Assembly (NCBI GenBank): GCA_910576385.1
Contig: CAJTIR010000020.1
Span: 1-64,000 of the forward strand
Source: Lachnospiraceae bacterium
Lineage (GTDB): Bacteria; Bacillota; Clostridia; Lachnospirales; Lachnospiraceae
Direction of reading: 5' to 3'
Length of the DNA: 64,000 nt
In this document: positions 35,471 to 44,549 of the stretch, in pieces
Numbering within the stretch: position 1 is the stretch's first letter
Layout: each line of letters starts with the position of its first letter
Notes under the pieces: generated by a model
Told to the model about the DNA's origin: nothing
Databases searched by the model: none
The model's input: the letters and a program-made list of their open reading frames with translations, nothing else
Made by a program: the position numbers and the translations under genes

Positions 35471-36337
35471 ATGTTAGTATCTGCAAAAGAAATGTTACAG
35501 AAAGCAAAAGCTGGACACTATGCTGTGGGACAGTTTAACATCAACAATTTGGAATGGACAAAATCTATCTTGCTGACTGCACAGGAATTAAAATCTCCAG
35601 TAATCCTGGGAGTTTCCGAAGGAGCAGGAAAATACATGACTGGTTATAAGACGGTAGTTGGCATGGTCAATGGTATGCTGGAAGAATTGAATATTACCGT
35701 TCCAGTAGCGCTGCACCTGGATCATGGCAGCTATGAAGGATGTCTCAAATGTGTGGAAGCAGGATTTTCTTCCATCATGTTCGACGGCTCTCATTATCCG
35801 ATTGACGAAAATGTTACAAAGACTACAGAACTTGTGAAAATTGCGCATGATAAGGGAATGTCCATTGAGGCAGAGGTTGGCTCCATCGGCGGTGAGGAAG
35901 ACGGTGTTGTCGGTGCAGGAGAGTGTGCAGATCCCGATGAATGTAAAGCAATTGCAGATCTAGGTGTGGATATGCTGGCTGCTGGTATTGGAAATATTCA
36001 TGGAAAATATCCTGAAAACTGGGCAGGCTTAAGTTTTGAGACTCTGGATGCAGTACAGCAGAAAACAGGGGATATGCCTCTGGTACTTCATGGTGGTACA
36101 GGTATTCCTGAGGATATGATTAAGAAAGCAATCTCTCTTGGTGTGGCTAAGATCAATGTCAATACAGAATGTCAGTTATCTTTTGCAGAGGCTACCAGAA
36201 AATATATTGAAGCAGGAAAAGATCAGGAAGGCAAAGGTTTTGATCCTCGTAAACTGCTTGCTCCGGGTGCAGATGCAATCAAGGCAACCGTAAAGGAGAA
36301 AATGGAATTGTTCGGTTCTGTTGGTAAGGCTGAATAA
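35471..36337 (+). CDS. fba: Class II fructose-1,6-bisphosphate aldolase
   Basis: 288 residues. Zinc-binding and active-site motifs: LHLDHGSYEGCLKCVEAGF (His and Asp), EAEVGSIGGEEDG, GIGNIHGKYPE, LHGGTGIPEDMIKKAI and the NVNTE segment. It is the zinc-dependent aldolase of glycolysis and gluconeogenesis. GGAGGAAAAGAA precedes the ATG. A GC-rich terminator follows at 36439. Confidence 0.96.
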   Translation: MLVSAKEMLQKAKAGHYAVGQFNINNLEWTKSILLTAQELKSPVILGVSEGAGKYMTGYKTVVGMVNGMLEELNITVPVALHLDHGSYEGCLKCVEAGFSSIMFDGSHYPIDENVTKTTELVKIAHDKGMSIEAEVGSIGGEEDGVVGAGECADPDECKAIADLGVDMLAAGIGNIHGKYPENWAGLSFETLDAVQQKTGDMPLVLHGGTGIPEDMIKKAISLGVAKINVNTECQLSFAEATRKYIEAGKDQEGKGFDPRKLLAPGADAIKATVKEKMELFGSVGKAE

Positions 36338-36438
36338 TATTTGATTTTCCTGTTTTTTATTTGCATATCATTATTAGTGCCAAAAGAGGTTTTTGCACTA
36401 ACAGGAATGATAAGGTATAGAATTGCAAAACAAAGCTA

Positions 36439-36467
36439 CTGCGGCGCGAAATCTGCGCCGCAGTTTG
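36439..36467 (+). terminator. Terminator of fba
   Basis: CTGCGGCGC (36439-36447), GAAATCT loop, GCGCCGCAG (36455-36463), then TTTG. Very stable stem, short U-run. Confidence 0.7.
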
Positions 36468-36482
36468 TATATGCACAGGGGC

Positions 36483-36557
36483 GCGTAAGGAATTTTACTG
36501 CTTACGCAGTATGAGCCCCGCGCGCAGCGAGTAGAGGAAGAAAATCTTCCCTACTCG
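36483..36557 (+). promoter_or_regulatory. Structured leader before the Bce-type regulator
   Basis: Two more inverted repeats follow the fba terminator: GCGTAAG (36483-36489) with CTTACGC (36501-36507), and CGAGTAGAGGAAG (36528-36540) with CTTCCCTACTCG (36546-36557). The second ends 2-3 nt before the GGGAGG ribosome binding site of the response-regulator gene at 36572, so folding could affect its translation. No ligand class is recognised. Confidence 0.5.
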
Positions 36558-36571
36558 ATGGGAGGCTAGCT

Positions 36572-37243
36572 ATGTATAAATTATTGATTGTAGAAGATGA
36601 TGCGGTGATTGCTAATTCTATTCGTGCGCATATGCAGAGTTGGGGATATGAGGCGGTCTGTGTAGAAGATTTTCGGGAGGTGCAAAAGACCTTTCTCGCG
36701 GAACAGCCGCAGCTTGTATTGATGGATATCTCTTTACCATTTTATAATGGATATCATTGGTGTGACCAGATACGTAAAATTTCCAAGGTGCCTATTATTT
36801 TTATTTCCTCAGCCTCCGACAATATGAATATTGTCATGGCTGTAAATATGGGCGGAGATGATTTTGTGGCCAAGCCCTTTGACCTCAATGTATTACAGGC
36901 AAAGATTCAGGCGCTTTTACGGCGTACGTATGATTTTGCAGGCGACAATCATTTGATGGAACATAAAGGGATGATGTTTGACACCGAAAAAGGACTTGTG
37001 ACATATGCGGGCGTTCAGGCAGAGCTTACAAAGAATGAAATGGGCATTTTAAAGACTTTGTTGGAGCAGAAAGGCAAGATTGTCACTAGAGATAAGCTCA
37101 TGGAAAGACTCTGGGAATCGGATAGTTTTATTGATGATAATACGTTGACTGTGAATGTGGCCAGGCTGAGGAAGAAACTGGAGGAAGTGGGTATTGAGGA
37201 AATGATAAAAACCAGGAAAGGAATTGGCTATGTGGTGGATTAA
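36572..37243 (+). CDS. Bce-type response regulator (OmpR family)
   Basis: 223 residues. Receiver domain with VEDDAVI, phosphoacceptor D52 in LMDISLPFYNGY, and KPFD; C-terminal winged helix with LTKNEMGILKTLLEQKGK and KTRKGIGYVVD. The short LPFYNG-type receiver and the pairing with an intramembrane-sensing kinase and a BceAB-like transporter identify a Bce module. It should activate the ABC genes downstream in response to antimicrobial peptides acting on lipid II-cycle intermediates. Its last 14 bases overlap the kinase gene. Confidence 0.88.
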   Translation: MYKLLIVEDDAVIANSIRAHMQSWGYEAVCVEDFREVQKTFLAEQPQLVLMDISLPFYNGYHWCDQIRKISKVPIIFISSASDNMNIVMAVNMGGDDFVAKPFDLNVLQAKIQALLRRTYDFAGDNHLMEHKGMMFDTEKGLVTYAGVQAELTKNEMGILKTLLEQKGKIVTRDKLMERLWESDSFIDDNTLTVNVARLRKKLEEVGIEEMIKTRKGIGYVVD

Positions 37244-38210
37244 AGGATATTTCAAGCGCCATCGGCTGGGCTTTTTTCTGTATCTTATGTTTATACTCAT
37301 TTTTGCAGTAATTTTTTTCTTATATAAGCTGCCAGTAGAGGCAGTTGGATATGCCGCAGTTCTTTGCATAGTCTTTGAGATGATTGTCATTTTGGCCAGT
37401 GGATGGAAATATCGCAAAAAGACGGAGGAGTTAAGTTGGCAGATCGAAGCAGTCAAGAAGGGCGCAGAGCGTTTTCCAATGCCAGAGGATGATCAGGAAT
37501 TGATCTATCAGGAGATATTGAAAAATTCCAGGATGCAGTGGCAGCAGGAGGTTATAGATTTAAAGAAAGAGAAAAAAGATGTAATTGAATATTTTACGTT
37601 ATGGACACATCAGATTAAGACACCGATTGCTGCCATGCGTTTGCTGCTTGAACAGGAAGTATCAGATATCGGACAGTATTATGAACACAAGAAGCAGGTA
37701 CAAGCAGAATTATTTCAGATTGAACAGTATGTGGAAATGGTCTTGCAATATCTGCGCCTGACAGACAGTATCAATGATTTTTTGCTGGGGGAGTATGAGT
37801 TAGATCCAATCATCCGCCAGGCGGTGCGTAAATATGCACCAATGTTTATCCGCAAAAAGTTGAAGCTTCAATATGAATCTATAGCAGTGAAAGCGGTGAC
37901 AGATGAAAAGTGGATGGTATTTGTGTTAGAGCAGCTTTTGAGCAATGCCATAAAGTATACATCTTCTGGCACGATTCAAATCTATATGGAAAATGGCTGT
38001 CTGGTAGTGGAGGACAGTGGGATGGGTATTTTGCCAGAAGATTTGCCGCGGATTTTTGATAAAGGTTATACCGGATATAATGGAAGGCGTGATAAGAAGG
38101 CGTCTGGCATTGGGCTATACTTAGTCAAAGAGATTTTAAATAGACTTGGACATAAGATCCTTGCAGAATCAGAACCTGGAAAGGGAACAAAAATGAAGAT
38201 ACTGTTCTGA
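37230..38210 (+). CDS. BceS-type intramembrane-sensing histidine kinase
   Basis: 326 residues from the ATG at 37230 (AAAGGA 7 nt upstream; a TTG at 37224 is also in frame). Two adjacent membrane helices (about 14-55) with almost no extracellular loop, a dimerisation domain with H127 in WTHQIKTPIAA, and an ATPase domain with EQLLSNAIKYT and KASGIGLYLVKEI. Kinases of this shape do not sense directly; they take the signal from the BceB permease. Between it and that permease a toxin-antitoxin pair is inserted. Confidence 0.88.
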   Translation: MWWIKGYFKRHRLGFFLYLMFILIFAVIFFLYKLPVEAVGYAAVLCIVFEMIVILASGWKYRKKTEELSWQIEAVKKGAERFPMPEDDQELIYQEILKNSRMQWQQEVIDLKKEKKDVIEYFTLWTHQIKTPIAAMRLLLEQEVSDIGQYYEHKKQVQAELFQIEQYVEMVLQYLRLTDSINDFLLGEYELDPIIRQAVRKYAPMFIRKKLKLQYESIAVKAVTDEKWMVFVLEQLLSNAIKYTSSGTIQIYMENGCLVVEDSGMGILPEDLPRIFDKGYTGYNGRRDKKASGIGLYLVKEILNRLGHKILAESEPGKGTKMKILF

Positions 38211-38268
38211 TTAAGGAGTAAACTGTGACAATGTGGATGATAAAGTAAGATAGCAGAATCGGAATATC

Positions 38269-38297
38269 TTGATCAAATATCTATATTAAGATATAAT
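38269..38297 (+). promoter_or_regulatory. Promoter and palindrome of the YefM/RelE operon
   Basis: TTGATC (38269-38274), 17 nt, TATAAT (38292-38297). The perfect inverted repeat ATATCTT / AAGATAT (38264-38270 and 38288-38294) spans the promoter and would be a natural operator for the antitoxin/toxin complex. Confidence 0.65.
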
Positions 38298-38328
38298 ATG
38301 ACTATATCAATCATCAGGAGGAAAACAT

Positions 38329-38604
38329 ATGGAAGCAATTAGACCATCTTCAGATTTAAGAAATCATTATAACGAGATATCCAGGCAGTGTCATGAGGAT
38401 AGATGTGCAACAATAATTACAGTAAATGGGCGCGGAGATACAGCAATACTTGGATTACAGGATTATTACCAAATGAAATCAGAATTAGAATTATTGCGTA
38501 CATTGGCAGAAGCAGAGAACGATGTGAACAATGGCAAAGTAGCACCCATACAAAAAACATTTGATGATATAAGAAAATTACTGTTAGAGAGGGAAATGCA
38601 ATGA
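38329..38604 (+). CDS. Phd/YefM-family antitoxin
   Basis: 91 residues. The N-terminal Phd/YefM fold is seen in IRPSSDLRNHYNEISRQC and IITVNGRGDTAILGLQDYYQ, which binds DNA; the C-terminal tail, acidic and then basic (DDIRKLLLEREMQ), would wrap the toxin. AGGAGGAAAACAT precedes the ATG. Its stop overlaps the toxin start (ATGA). The pair lies between the Bce kinase and the Bce ATPase genes. Confidence 0.92.
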   Translation: MEAIRPSSDLRNHYNEISRQCHEDRCATIITVNGRGDTAILGLQDYYQMKSELELLRTLAEAENDVNNGKVAPIQKTFDDIRKLLLEREMQ

Positions 38605-38912
38605 AATACAAGATTATCCGCACAGATAAAGCAGATGAACAATTAAGAGAGATTATTTTTTATATTGCAGATGATTCTGGGAGTGTGGATATAGCGCTTA
38701 AATATTTGGATAAGGTTGAAACGGCAATAAATCGTTTGGAGGATTTTCCCATGTCTGGAACTGTACCGAAATACTCAGTTCTCCGAAAACAAGGTTACAG
38801 AGTTCTTATAGTGGAAAAGCATCTCATATTTTACAAGGTAAATGAGAGAGATAAAATTGTCATAATTTATGCTGTTGTGGATGGAAGAAGAGAATATAGA
38901 AATTTGTTGTAG
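38601..38912 (+). CDS. RelE/ParE-superfamily toxin
   Basis: 103 residues, ATG overlapping the antitoxin stop. The fold elements are readable: KYKIIRTDKADEQLREIIFYIA, then the DFPMSG turn, VLRKQGYRVLIVEKHLIFYKV and VVDGRREYRNLL at the end, typical of the RelE/ParE plasmid-stabilisation family. The sequence cannot decide between an mRNA interferase and a gyrase poison; the ParE-like YIAD and DGRREY features lean to the ParE/RelE-like group paired with YefM antitoxins. Confidence 0.9.
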   Translation: MKYKIIRTDKADEQLREIIFYIADDSGSVDIALKYLDKVETAINRLEDFPMSGTVPKYSVLRKQGYRVLIVEKHLIFYKVNERDKIVIIYAVVDGRREYRNLL

Positions 38913-38920
38913 ATATTAAC

Positions 38921-38987
38921 CTTACAAAAACGTAAGAAATAATTGGGAATTGTAAGCCAAAGTTAAGGCATGACAGTTCCTTTTTTT
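38921..38987 (+). terminator. Terminator after the toxin gene, with a CTTAC palindrome
   Basis: GGAATTGT (38946-38953) pairs with ACAGTTCC (38973-38980, one mismatch) and is followed by seven T. Just before it, CTTAC (38921-38925) and GTAAG (38932-38936) form a short palindrome with a 6-nt spacer. BceR-type regulators bind inverted repeats of this general shape, but it lies before the terminator, so its role is uncertain. The remaining bases to 39105 should contain the transporter promoter; no convincing one was found. Confidence 0.6.
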
Positions 38988-39105
38988 GTATACTGATTTC
39001 AGAAACAATTACTATAGCCAAATGCAGAGGTTAAAGTATTTGTATATTGTGAAAGATTAAGAGCATGATTTGAACAAAGGCAGCAATCAGTAAAAGGAGG
39101 ATATT

Positions 39106-39873
39106 ATGGCAATTTTGGAAGTAAACAATATAAAAAAAGTGTATACCACTCGTTTTGGAGGAAATCAGGTGCAAGCGTTGTCAGATGTCAGTTTCTCTGT
39201 GGAAAAAGGAGAATATGTGGCGATTATGGGAGAGTCTGGTTCTGGTAAGACCACACTCTTAAATATATTGGCGTCCCTTGATCGGGCGACAGCCGGCCAG
39301 GTACTGTTAAATGGTAAAAATGTTTCCGCAATCCGCGAGGGAGAGCTGTCCGCTTTTCGCAGGCAGAATCTTGGTTTTGTATTTCAAGATTTTAATCTGT
39401 TAGATACCTTCAGTTTACAAGATAATATTTTTCTGCCCTTGGTCTTGGCAGGTAAAAGTTACAATGAGATGCGCAGCCGTCTGATGCCCATTGCAGAAAA
39501 ACTTAGTATCAATGAGATTTTGAGTAAATATCCTTATGAAGTGTCTGGCGGCCAAAAACAACGTGCGGCAGTGGCGCGCGCCTTGATCACCAATCCCCAG
39601 TTAATTCTTGCTGATGAACCGACAGGAGCACTGGATTCTAAGGCGGCAGAGGGGTTACTGTCCATGTTCCAGAACATCAATGAGGAGGGGCAGACAATTT
39701 TGATGGTGACACATTCCATTAAGGCGGCAAGCTGCGCCAAACGTGTACTGTTTATCAAGGATGGCCAGGTATTCCATCAGATTTATAAAGGCTCTAGCAG
39801 CAATGAGGAGATGTACCAGAAAATTTCTGATACCCTTACAGTAATTACGACAGGTGGTGAGAGAAATGAATAG
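39106..39873 (+). CDS. BceA-type ABC transporter ATP-binding protein
   Basis: 255 residues, MacB/LolD-like ATPase: Walker A GESGSGKTT, Q-loop VFQDFNLLDTF, signature VSGGQKQR, Walker B LILADEPTGALDSK and H-loop VTHS. With the permease that follows it forms the BceAB-type transporter, which protects lipid II-cycle intermediates from peptide antibiotics and signals to the BceS kinase. AAAAGGAGGATATT precedes the ATG. It overlaps the permease gene by eight bases. Confidence 0.92.
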   Translation: MAILEVNNIKKVYTTRFGGNQVQALSDVSFSVEKGEYVAIMGESGSGKTTLLNILASLDRATAGQVLLNGKNVSAIREGELSAFRRQNLGFVFQDFNLLDTFSLQDNIFLPLVLAGKSYNEMRSRLMPIAEKLSINEILSKYPYEVSGGQKQRAAVARALITNPQLILADEPTGALDSKAAEGLLSMFQNINEEGQTILMVTHSIKAASCAKRVLFIKDGQVFHQIYKGSSSNEEMYQKISDTLTVITTGGERNE

Positions 39874-41869
39874 ATTTTTCTATGGAAGGCTTGCCTTTAG
39901 CAATTTAAAGAAAAATAGCGGATTGTATCTGCCCTATATTTTAGCCGCGATCGGTGTCAGTGCTGTGTACTATATTATGGGGGCAATTTCTAGGGATGAG
40001 GGCATTAAAAAAATGCCTGGAAGTGGGGACGTAGCAATGATACTGGGGTTAGGCTGTTGGGTTATTGCAATTTTTGCCGTGATCTTTTTGTTTTATACCA
40101 ACAGTTTTCTGATGAAGCGCCGCAAGAAAGAATTTGGCCTGTTTAATATTTTGGGCATGGAAAAACGCCATATTGGGAAAATGATGTTTTGGGAAATGGT
40201 GATGGTGGCAAGTGTCAGTATTGTCTTTGGAATAGTGGTTGGTATTTTGCTCAACAAATTGGTGGTTTTAATACTAATGCGCTTAGTTGATTTGGAAGTA
40301 CCCTTTGGTTTCAGTGTTTCGGTGGAAGCCATTGTCAATATGGTAATCCTATTTGGCTGTATTTTTGTAGTAACCTTGATTTATAATCTATTTCAAGTAC
40401 AGAAAGCAAGACCAATTGAATTGCTGCAAAGCGCTAATCAGGGTGAGAAAGAACCGAAGACGCGTTGGATTCTGACGGTAATGGGGTTACTTTTTCTGGC
40501 TGGGGGGTATGGAATTGCACTTTTAGTGAAGGATCCAATCAGTGTGCTGCTGTTGTTTTTCCTGGCAGTGATTCTGGTTATAGCAGGCACATACTGTCTT
40601 TTTACCGCAGGAAGTATTGCAGTATTGAAGCTGCTGCGCAAAAATAAAAATTATTATTATAAGATCAATCATTTTACATCTGTTTCGGGGATGATCTATC
40701 GTATGAAACAAAATGCTGTGGGACTGAGCAATATCTGTATTCTTAGCACTATGGTTCTGGTCATGATTTCTGGTACAGTCTCCCTGTATATGGGAGTGGA
40801 TGACAGCATGAAAGAACGATATCCCAAAAATATTAATCTGACAGGGTATGATTTAACGTCGTCCGAGAAAGAGGTAATGAGAGAATTGGCCAGACGCGGG
40901 GTATCTGATCTGGGAATTGAGATGGAGGAAGTGCTGGAATATAATAGTTTATCTGTTACAGCATATAAGGATGGAGAAACGCTTCATCTGGGAGAACAAG
41001 GTATTGTTTCTAAGGGAGAGGTAAGTGTCATGCAATGGATAACAATGGAAGATTATGAGCATCTCGGCGGCAAGCATACAGAACTTATGGAAGATGAGGT
41101 TTTGGTATATACAATGCGCGGAGATACCAATGATCAACAGTACCATTTGGGTGATAAATCTTTTCGGATTAAGGAATATTTACCAGAATTATTAATTGGC
41201 GGTACCAAGGCTGAAGTGGTCTATGATGTATATTTTTTGGTTGCAAAGGATGAAACTGTATTACAGGAGATCCAAAAGATACAAAAGGAGGCATATAAAG
41301 ACCGCGCAAGCAATATAAATACTTTGATTTATATGGATGTGACAGGTGGGAAGGAACAGGAAATTGCCTGTGCAAACCATATCAAAGAGTTGCTGGAAGC
41401 TCACAATCAGTCGTTGCCTGAGGAGGAGCAGATAAATCTTCGTGTGGACAGCAGAGAGGATAATAAAGAAGGTTTTATGATCTTCTGTGGCGGATTTTTG
41501 TTTTTGGGAATTTTCCTGGGATTCGTATTTCTGATGGCTACGGTCTTGATTATCTATTATAAGCAAGTTTCAGAAGGGTATGAAGATAAAGGGCGTTTTG
41601 AGATTATGCAAAAGGTTGGAATGAGCAAGAAGGAAGTCAAAGCCTCAATTCGCAGCCAGGTTCTTAAAGTATTTTTCCTGCCCTTGGTGATGGCTTGTAT
41701 TCATCTGACAGCAGCATTTCCAATGGTGAATCGGTTGATTTTACTGTTTGGTATGGTAAATGCGCCGTTGTTTGCAATCTGTACGGTGGCGACCGTTGGC
41801 GTGTTTGCAGTAATTTATGCAATTGTATATGGTATTACTGCCAGATCATATTATAAAATTGTGGGATGA
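39866..41869 (+). CDS. BceB-type ABC transporter permease (FtsX-like)
   Basis: 667 residues from the ATG at 39866 (a GTG at 39854 is in frame but less likely). The topology is that of BceB: one N-terminal helix, a group of membrane helices to about residue 300 with an FtsX-like domain, a large extracellular domain of about 200 residues (roughly 310-525) that senses the peptide, and a C-terminal set of three helices (GGFLFLGIFLGFVFL and after). It is the sensor and transporter for the BceRS pair located before the inserted toxin-antitoxin genes. Confidence 0.9.
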   Translation: MNRFFYGRLAFSNLKKNSGLYLPYILAAIGVSAVYYIMGAISRDEGIKKMPGSGDVAMILGLGCWVIAIFAVIFLFYTNSFLMKRRKKEFGLFNILGMEKRHIGKMMFWEMVMVASVSIVFGIVVGILLNKLVVLILMRLVDLEVPFGFSVSVEAIVNMVILFGCIFVVTLIYNLFQVQKARPIELLQSANQGEKEPKTRWILTVMGLLFLAGGYGIALLVKDPISVLLLFFLAVILVIAGTYCLFTAGSIAVLKLLRKNKNYYYKINHFTSVSGMIYRMKQNAVGLSNICILSTMVLVMISGTVSLYMGVDDSMKERYPKNINLTGYDLTSSEKEVMRELARRGVSDLGIEMEEVLEYNSLSVTAYKDGETLHLGEQGIVSKGEVSVMQWITMEDYEHLGGKHTELMEDEVLVYTMRGDTNDQQYHLGDKSFRIKEYLPELLIGGTKAEVVYDVYFLVAKDETVLQEIQKIQKEAYKDRASNINTLIYMDVTGGKEQEIACANHIKELLEAHNQSLPEEEQINLRVDSREDNKEGFMIFCGGFLFLGIFLGFVFLMATVLIIYYKQVSEGYEDKGRFEIMQKVGMSKKEVKASIRSQVLKVFFLPLVMACIHLTAAFPMVNRLILLFGMVNAPLFAICTVATVGVFAVIYAIVYGITARSYYKIVG

Positions 41870-41946
41870 AAAATGTAACAATTCAGTACAACTTCTTGCC
41901 ACATATCATAAAATAGTATAAGATAGTTTTGCAGAGTAGAATTAAG

Positions 41947-41981
41947 GCCAGGGTATCAAAGGAAATCTTTGATATCCTGGC
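41947..41981. repeat. Strong hairpin between the permease gene and ddl
   Basis: GCCAGGGTATCAAAG (41947-41961) pairs with CTTTGATATCCTGGC (41967-41981), 14 of 15 positions, with a 5-nt loop. There is no T-run on either side, so it may be an mRNA-stabilising or leader structure of ddl more than a terminator. Confidence 0.65.
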
Positions 41982-42053
41982 TAGTATAACGAATATGAAA
42001 GAACAGATTTCATTTTCGTTGTACCAGAATGTGGATAGTAAGGAGGTTTTCCT

Positions 42054-43106
42054 ATGAATATTGTAGTATTGGCGGGAGGGCTGAGTACAGAACGCGAGGT
42101 ATCTTTTGTGACAGGCAGCAATGTGGCTGAGGCTTTGCGCAAAAATGGGCATCAGGTAATATTGCTGGATGTTTTTATGGGTTACAGTGATCAGGAAGAG
42201 GATTTAGAAGGCATATTTGAGCGTTCCCTGGAAGTTAGCATAACGACTTTTGGAATTTCTGGCCAGGCGCCAGATCTCGAAGCAGTCAGAAAAAGCCGCA
42301 AGGATCAGAGCGCTTGTCTGTTTGGACCAAATGTAATGGCGTTGTGCCGTATGGCGGATATTGTTTTTCTTGCGCTTCATGGAGAGAATGGAGAAGACGG
42401 CAGGATTCAGGCAGCATTTGATTTATATGGCGTCAAATATACAGGAACAGGTTATCTGAGCAGCGCTTTAGCTATGGATAAAAGTCTCTCCAAGCGCTTT
42501 TTTGCGGCCAATCAGATTCCCACCCCTGCAGGGATAACCATCAAAAAAGAAAATTGCCAAGCAGAGTTTGAGAAAACAGGATTGTCACTGCCCTGTGTGA
42601 TAAAACCATGCCGCGGCGGTTCTAGTATTGGGATATCTATTGTACGCACGAAAGAAGAATATCAACGGGCCTTACAGGAAGCTTTTCGCTGGGAGCAGGA
42701 GGTTGTGGTGGAGGATTACATTAAGGGCAGAGAATTTTCTGTGGGTGTGATCGAATTTAAGGCTCTTCCGATTATTGAAATTGCTCCGATTGAGGGATTT
42801 TATGATTATAAAAATAAATATGCTCCAGGCAGTACCGTGGAAACTTGTCCGGCACAGCTACCAGAGAATATTGCCAAAGAAATGCAGCGTTATGCAGAAA
42901 AAGCGGCGGAAGCGCTTGGTTTAGATACATATTCGAGGATGGACTTTATGTTAGATCAGGCCAATCAGATTTACTGTTTAGAGGCAAATACGCTTCCAGG
43001 TATGACTGCTACCAGTTTGCTGCCCCAGGAGGCATTGGCGATTGGCAAAAATTTTGAGGAGCTTTGTGAATGGCTGATTCAGGTTTCACTGAAAAAGTAT
43101 CAATAG
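42054..43106 (+). CDS. ddl: D-alanine--D-alanine ligase
   Basis: 350 residues, ATP-grasp fold. N-terminal VVLAGGLSTEREVSF, then LALHGENGEDGRIQ, the Lys/Ser region KPCRGGSSIGISIV, and EANTLPGMTATSLLP at the active-site end. It joins two D-Ala for peptidoglycan. The Tyr/Phe determinant that separates D-Ala from D-lactate ligases lies in the DFYDYKNKY-type segment, seen here as GFYDYKNKYAPG, which favours D-Ala-D-Ala. murF follows after 16 nt. AAGGAGGTTTTCCT precedes the ATG. Confidence 0.95.
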   Translation: MNIVVLAGGLSTEREVSFVTGSNVAEALRKNGHQVILLDVFMGYSDQEEDLEGIFERSLEVSITTFGISGQAPDLEAVRKSRKDQSACLFGPNVMALCRMADIVFLALHGENGEDGRIQAAFDLYGVKYTGTGYLSSALAMDKSLSKRFFAANQIPTPAGITIKKENCQAEFEKTGLSLPCVIKPCRGGSSIGISIVRTKEEYQRALQEAFRWEQEVVVEDYIKGREFSVGVIEFKALPIIEIAPIEGFYDYKNKYAPGSTVETCPAQLPENIAKEMQRYAEKAAEALGLDTYSRMDFMLDQANQIYCLEANTLPGMTATSLLPQEALAIGKNFEELCEWLIQVSLKKYQ

Positions 43107-43122
43107 CAAATGGGAGGATGCT

Positions 43123-44538
43123 ATGAAGAATATGACATTGGAAAAAATTGCCGAAGCCTGTCATGGGACGTATGTTGGCGAGAAGGAATTGAGGCACAGA
43201 ACGATACAGGGAGCAGTTACAGACAGCCGCCAGGTTGCAGAAGGATTTCTCTTTATTCCCATCAAAGGCGCCAGAGTGGATGGACATGATTTTATTGCCG
43301 ATGTGGTAAAGAATGGTGCGGCAGCAGTTTTATCTGAACGGGAACTTACAGACTGTGCAGCGCCCTATATTAAGGTAGATTCCAGTGAACAGGCATTGAA
43401 AGAGATCGCAGCGTATTATCGCAGCCAGCTCACGATTCCCATTGTAGGCATTACAGGCAGTGTCGGTAAGACCAGCACCAAGGAGATGATTGCCTCTGTA
43501 TTGTCACAGTGTTATCATGTCCTCAAGACAGCGGGAAATTTTAACAATGAAATTGGCCTGCCTCTTACACTGTTGCGCATCAGGGAGGAACATGAGGCCG
43601 CTGTGGTGGAGATGGGAATCTCAGATTTTGGGGAGATGCATCGCCTTGCAAAAATGGCGCAGCCGGATATCTGTGTGATTACCAATATTGGCATTTGTCA
43701 TCTGGAAAAATTAAAGACCAGAGAGGGCATTTTAAAAGCTAAGAGTGAAATTTTTGATTATCTGAAGCCTGAAGGACATATTGTATTAAATGGGGAGGAT
43801 GATAAGCTTTCCACAATCACAGAGGTAAAGGGCGTTCGTCCGCTGTTTTATGGCAAGAAAGAAGCACAGACAGAATCCTCACAGACAAATCTCAGCAAGA
43901 TTGTCAAGGGAATCTATGCAGACCAAATCCAGAATTGTGGTCTGGAAGGTGTGAAAGCACACATTCATACACCAAAAGGAAGTATAGAGGTTTCTATCCC
44001 CATACCAGGAGAACACAATGTATTTAATGCTATGGCTGCTGCAGCAGTTGGGCTTTTTCTGGGCATGGAATTGTCAGCGATCAAGACAGGGATTGAACAT
44101 GTAGAAACGATTGGCGGACGCAGCAATTTGATGGAAATTGGCGGATTGACCGTGATTGATGACTGTTACAATGCCAATCCAGTGTCGATGCAAGCTTCCT
44201 TGGATGTGCTTGGCAATGGCCAGGGGCGGACGATTGCTGTGCTGGGAGATATGGGAGAACTGGGAGAGAACGAACGGAAACTTCACTATCAGGTGGGGGC
44301 ATATGCTGCCAAAAAACAGATTGATACTATTTTCTGTGCAGGTTTGCTCTCAAGAGAATTGGCCAAGGGAGCCAAAGAGACAGCAATGGATTGCCAAGTA
44401 TTTCATTTTGAGACGCGTCAAGAGATGACAGAGCAGCTCTTACGTTATTTAAAAAAGGGGGATACGGTGTTGGTAAAGGCCTCTCATTTTATGGAATATC
44501 CGAAAGTGGTGGAGGCGATCAAAGCAAAATTTCTGTAA
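43123..44538 (+). CDS. murF: UDP-MurNAc-tripeptide--D-Ala-D-Ala ligase
   Basis: 471 residues of the Mur ligase family: N-terminal substrate domain with GAVTDSRQVAEGFLFIPIKG, central ATP domain with the P-loop GITGSVGKTSTKEM and the carbamylated-Lys region GILKAKSEIFDYL, and C-terminal domain with VIDDCYNANPVSMQASLDVL. It adds the D-Ala-D-Ala made by the upstream ligase to the UDP-MurNAc-tripeptide, so the pair forms one step in sequence. GGGAGGATGCT precedes the ATG. Confidence 0.95.
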   Translation: MKNMTLEKIAEACHGTYVGEKELRHRTIQGAVTDSRQVAEGFLFIPIKGARVDGHDFIADVVKNGAAAVLSERELTDCAAPYIKVDSSEQALKEIAAYYRSQLTIPIVGITGSVGKTSTKEMIASVLSQCYHVLKTAGNFNNEIGLPLTLLRIREEHEAAVVEMGISDFGEMHRLAKMAQPDICVITNIGICHLEKLKTREGILKAKSEIFDYLKPEGHIVLNGEDDKLSTITEVKGVRPLFYGKKEAQTESSQTNLSKIVKGIYADQIQNCGLEGVKAHIHTPKGSIEVSIPIPGEHNVFNAMAAAAVGLFLGMELSAIKTGIEHVETIGGRSNLMEIGGLTVIDDCYNANPVSMQASLDVLGNGQGRTIAVLGDMGELGENERKLHYQVGAYAAKKQIDTIFCAGLLSRELAKGAKETAMDCQVFHFETRQEMTEQLLRYLKKGDTVLVKASHFMEYPKVVEAIKAKFL

Positions 44539-44549
44539 AAAATATGAAA

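Noticed and set aside
36345-36425. Possible further copy of the TTTGAG element after fba (TTTGATTTTCC...GCCAAAAGAGG)
   Set aside because: The similarity is loose, the right end is absent and no target duplication is seen; TTAGTGC/GCACTAA looks like an ordinary hairpin.
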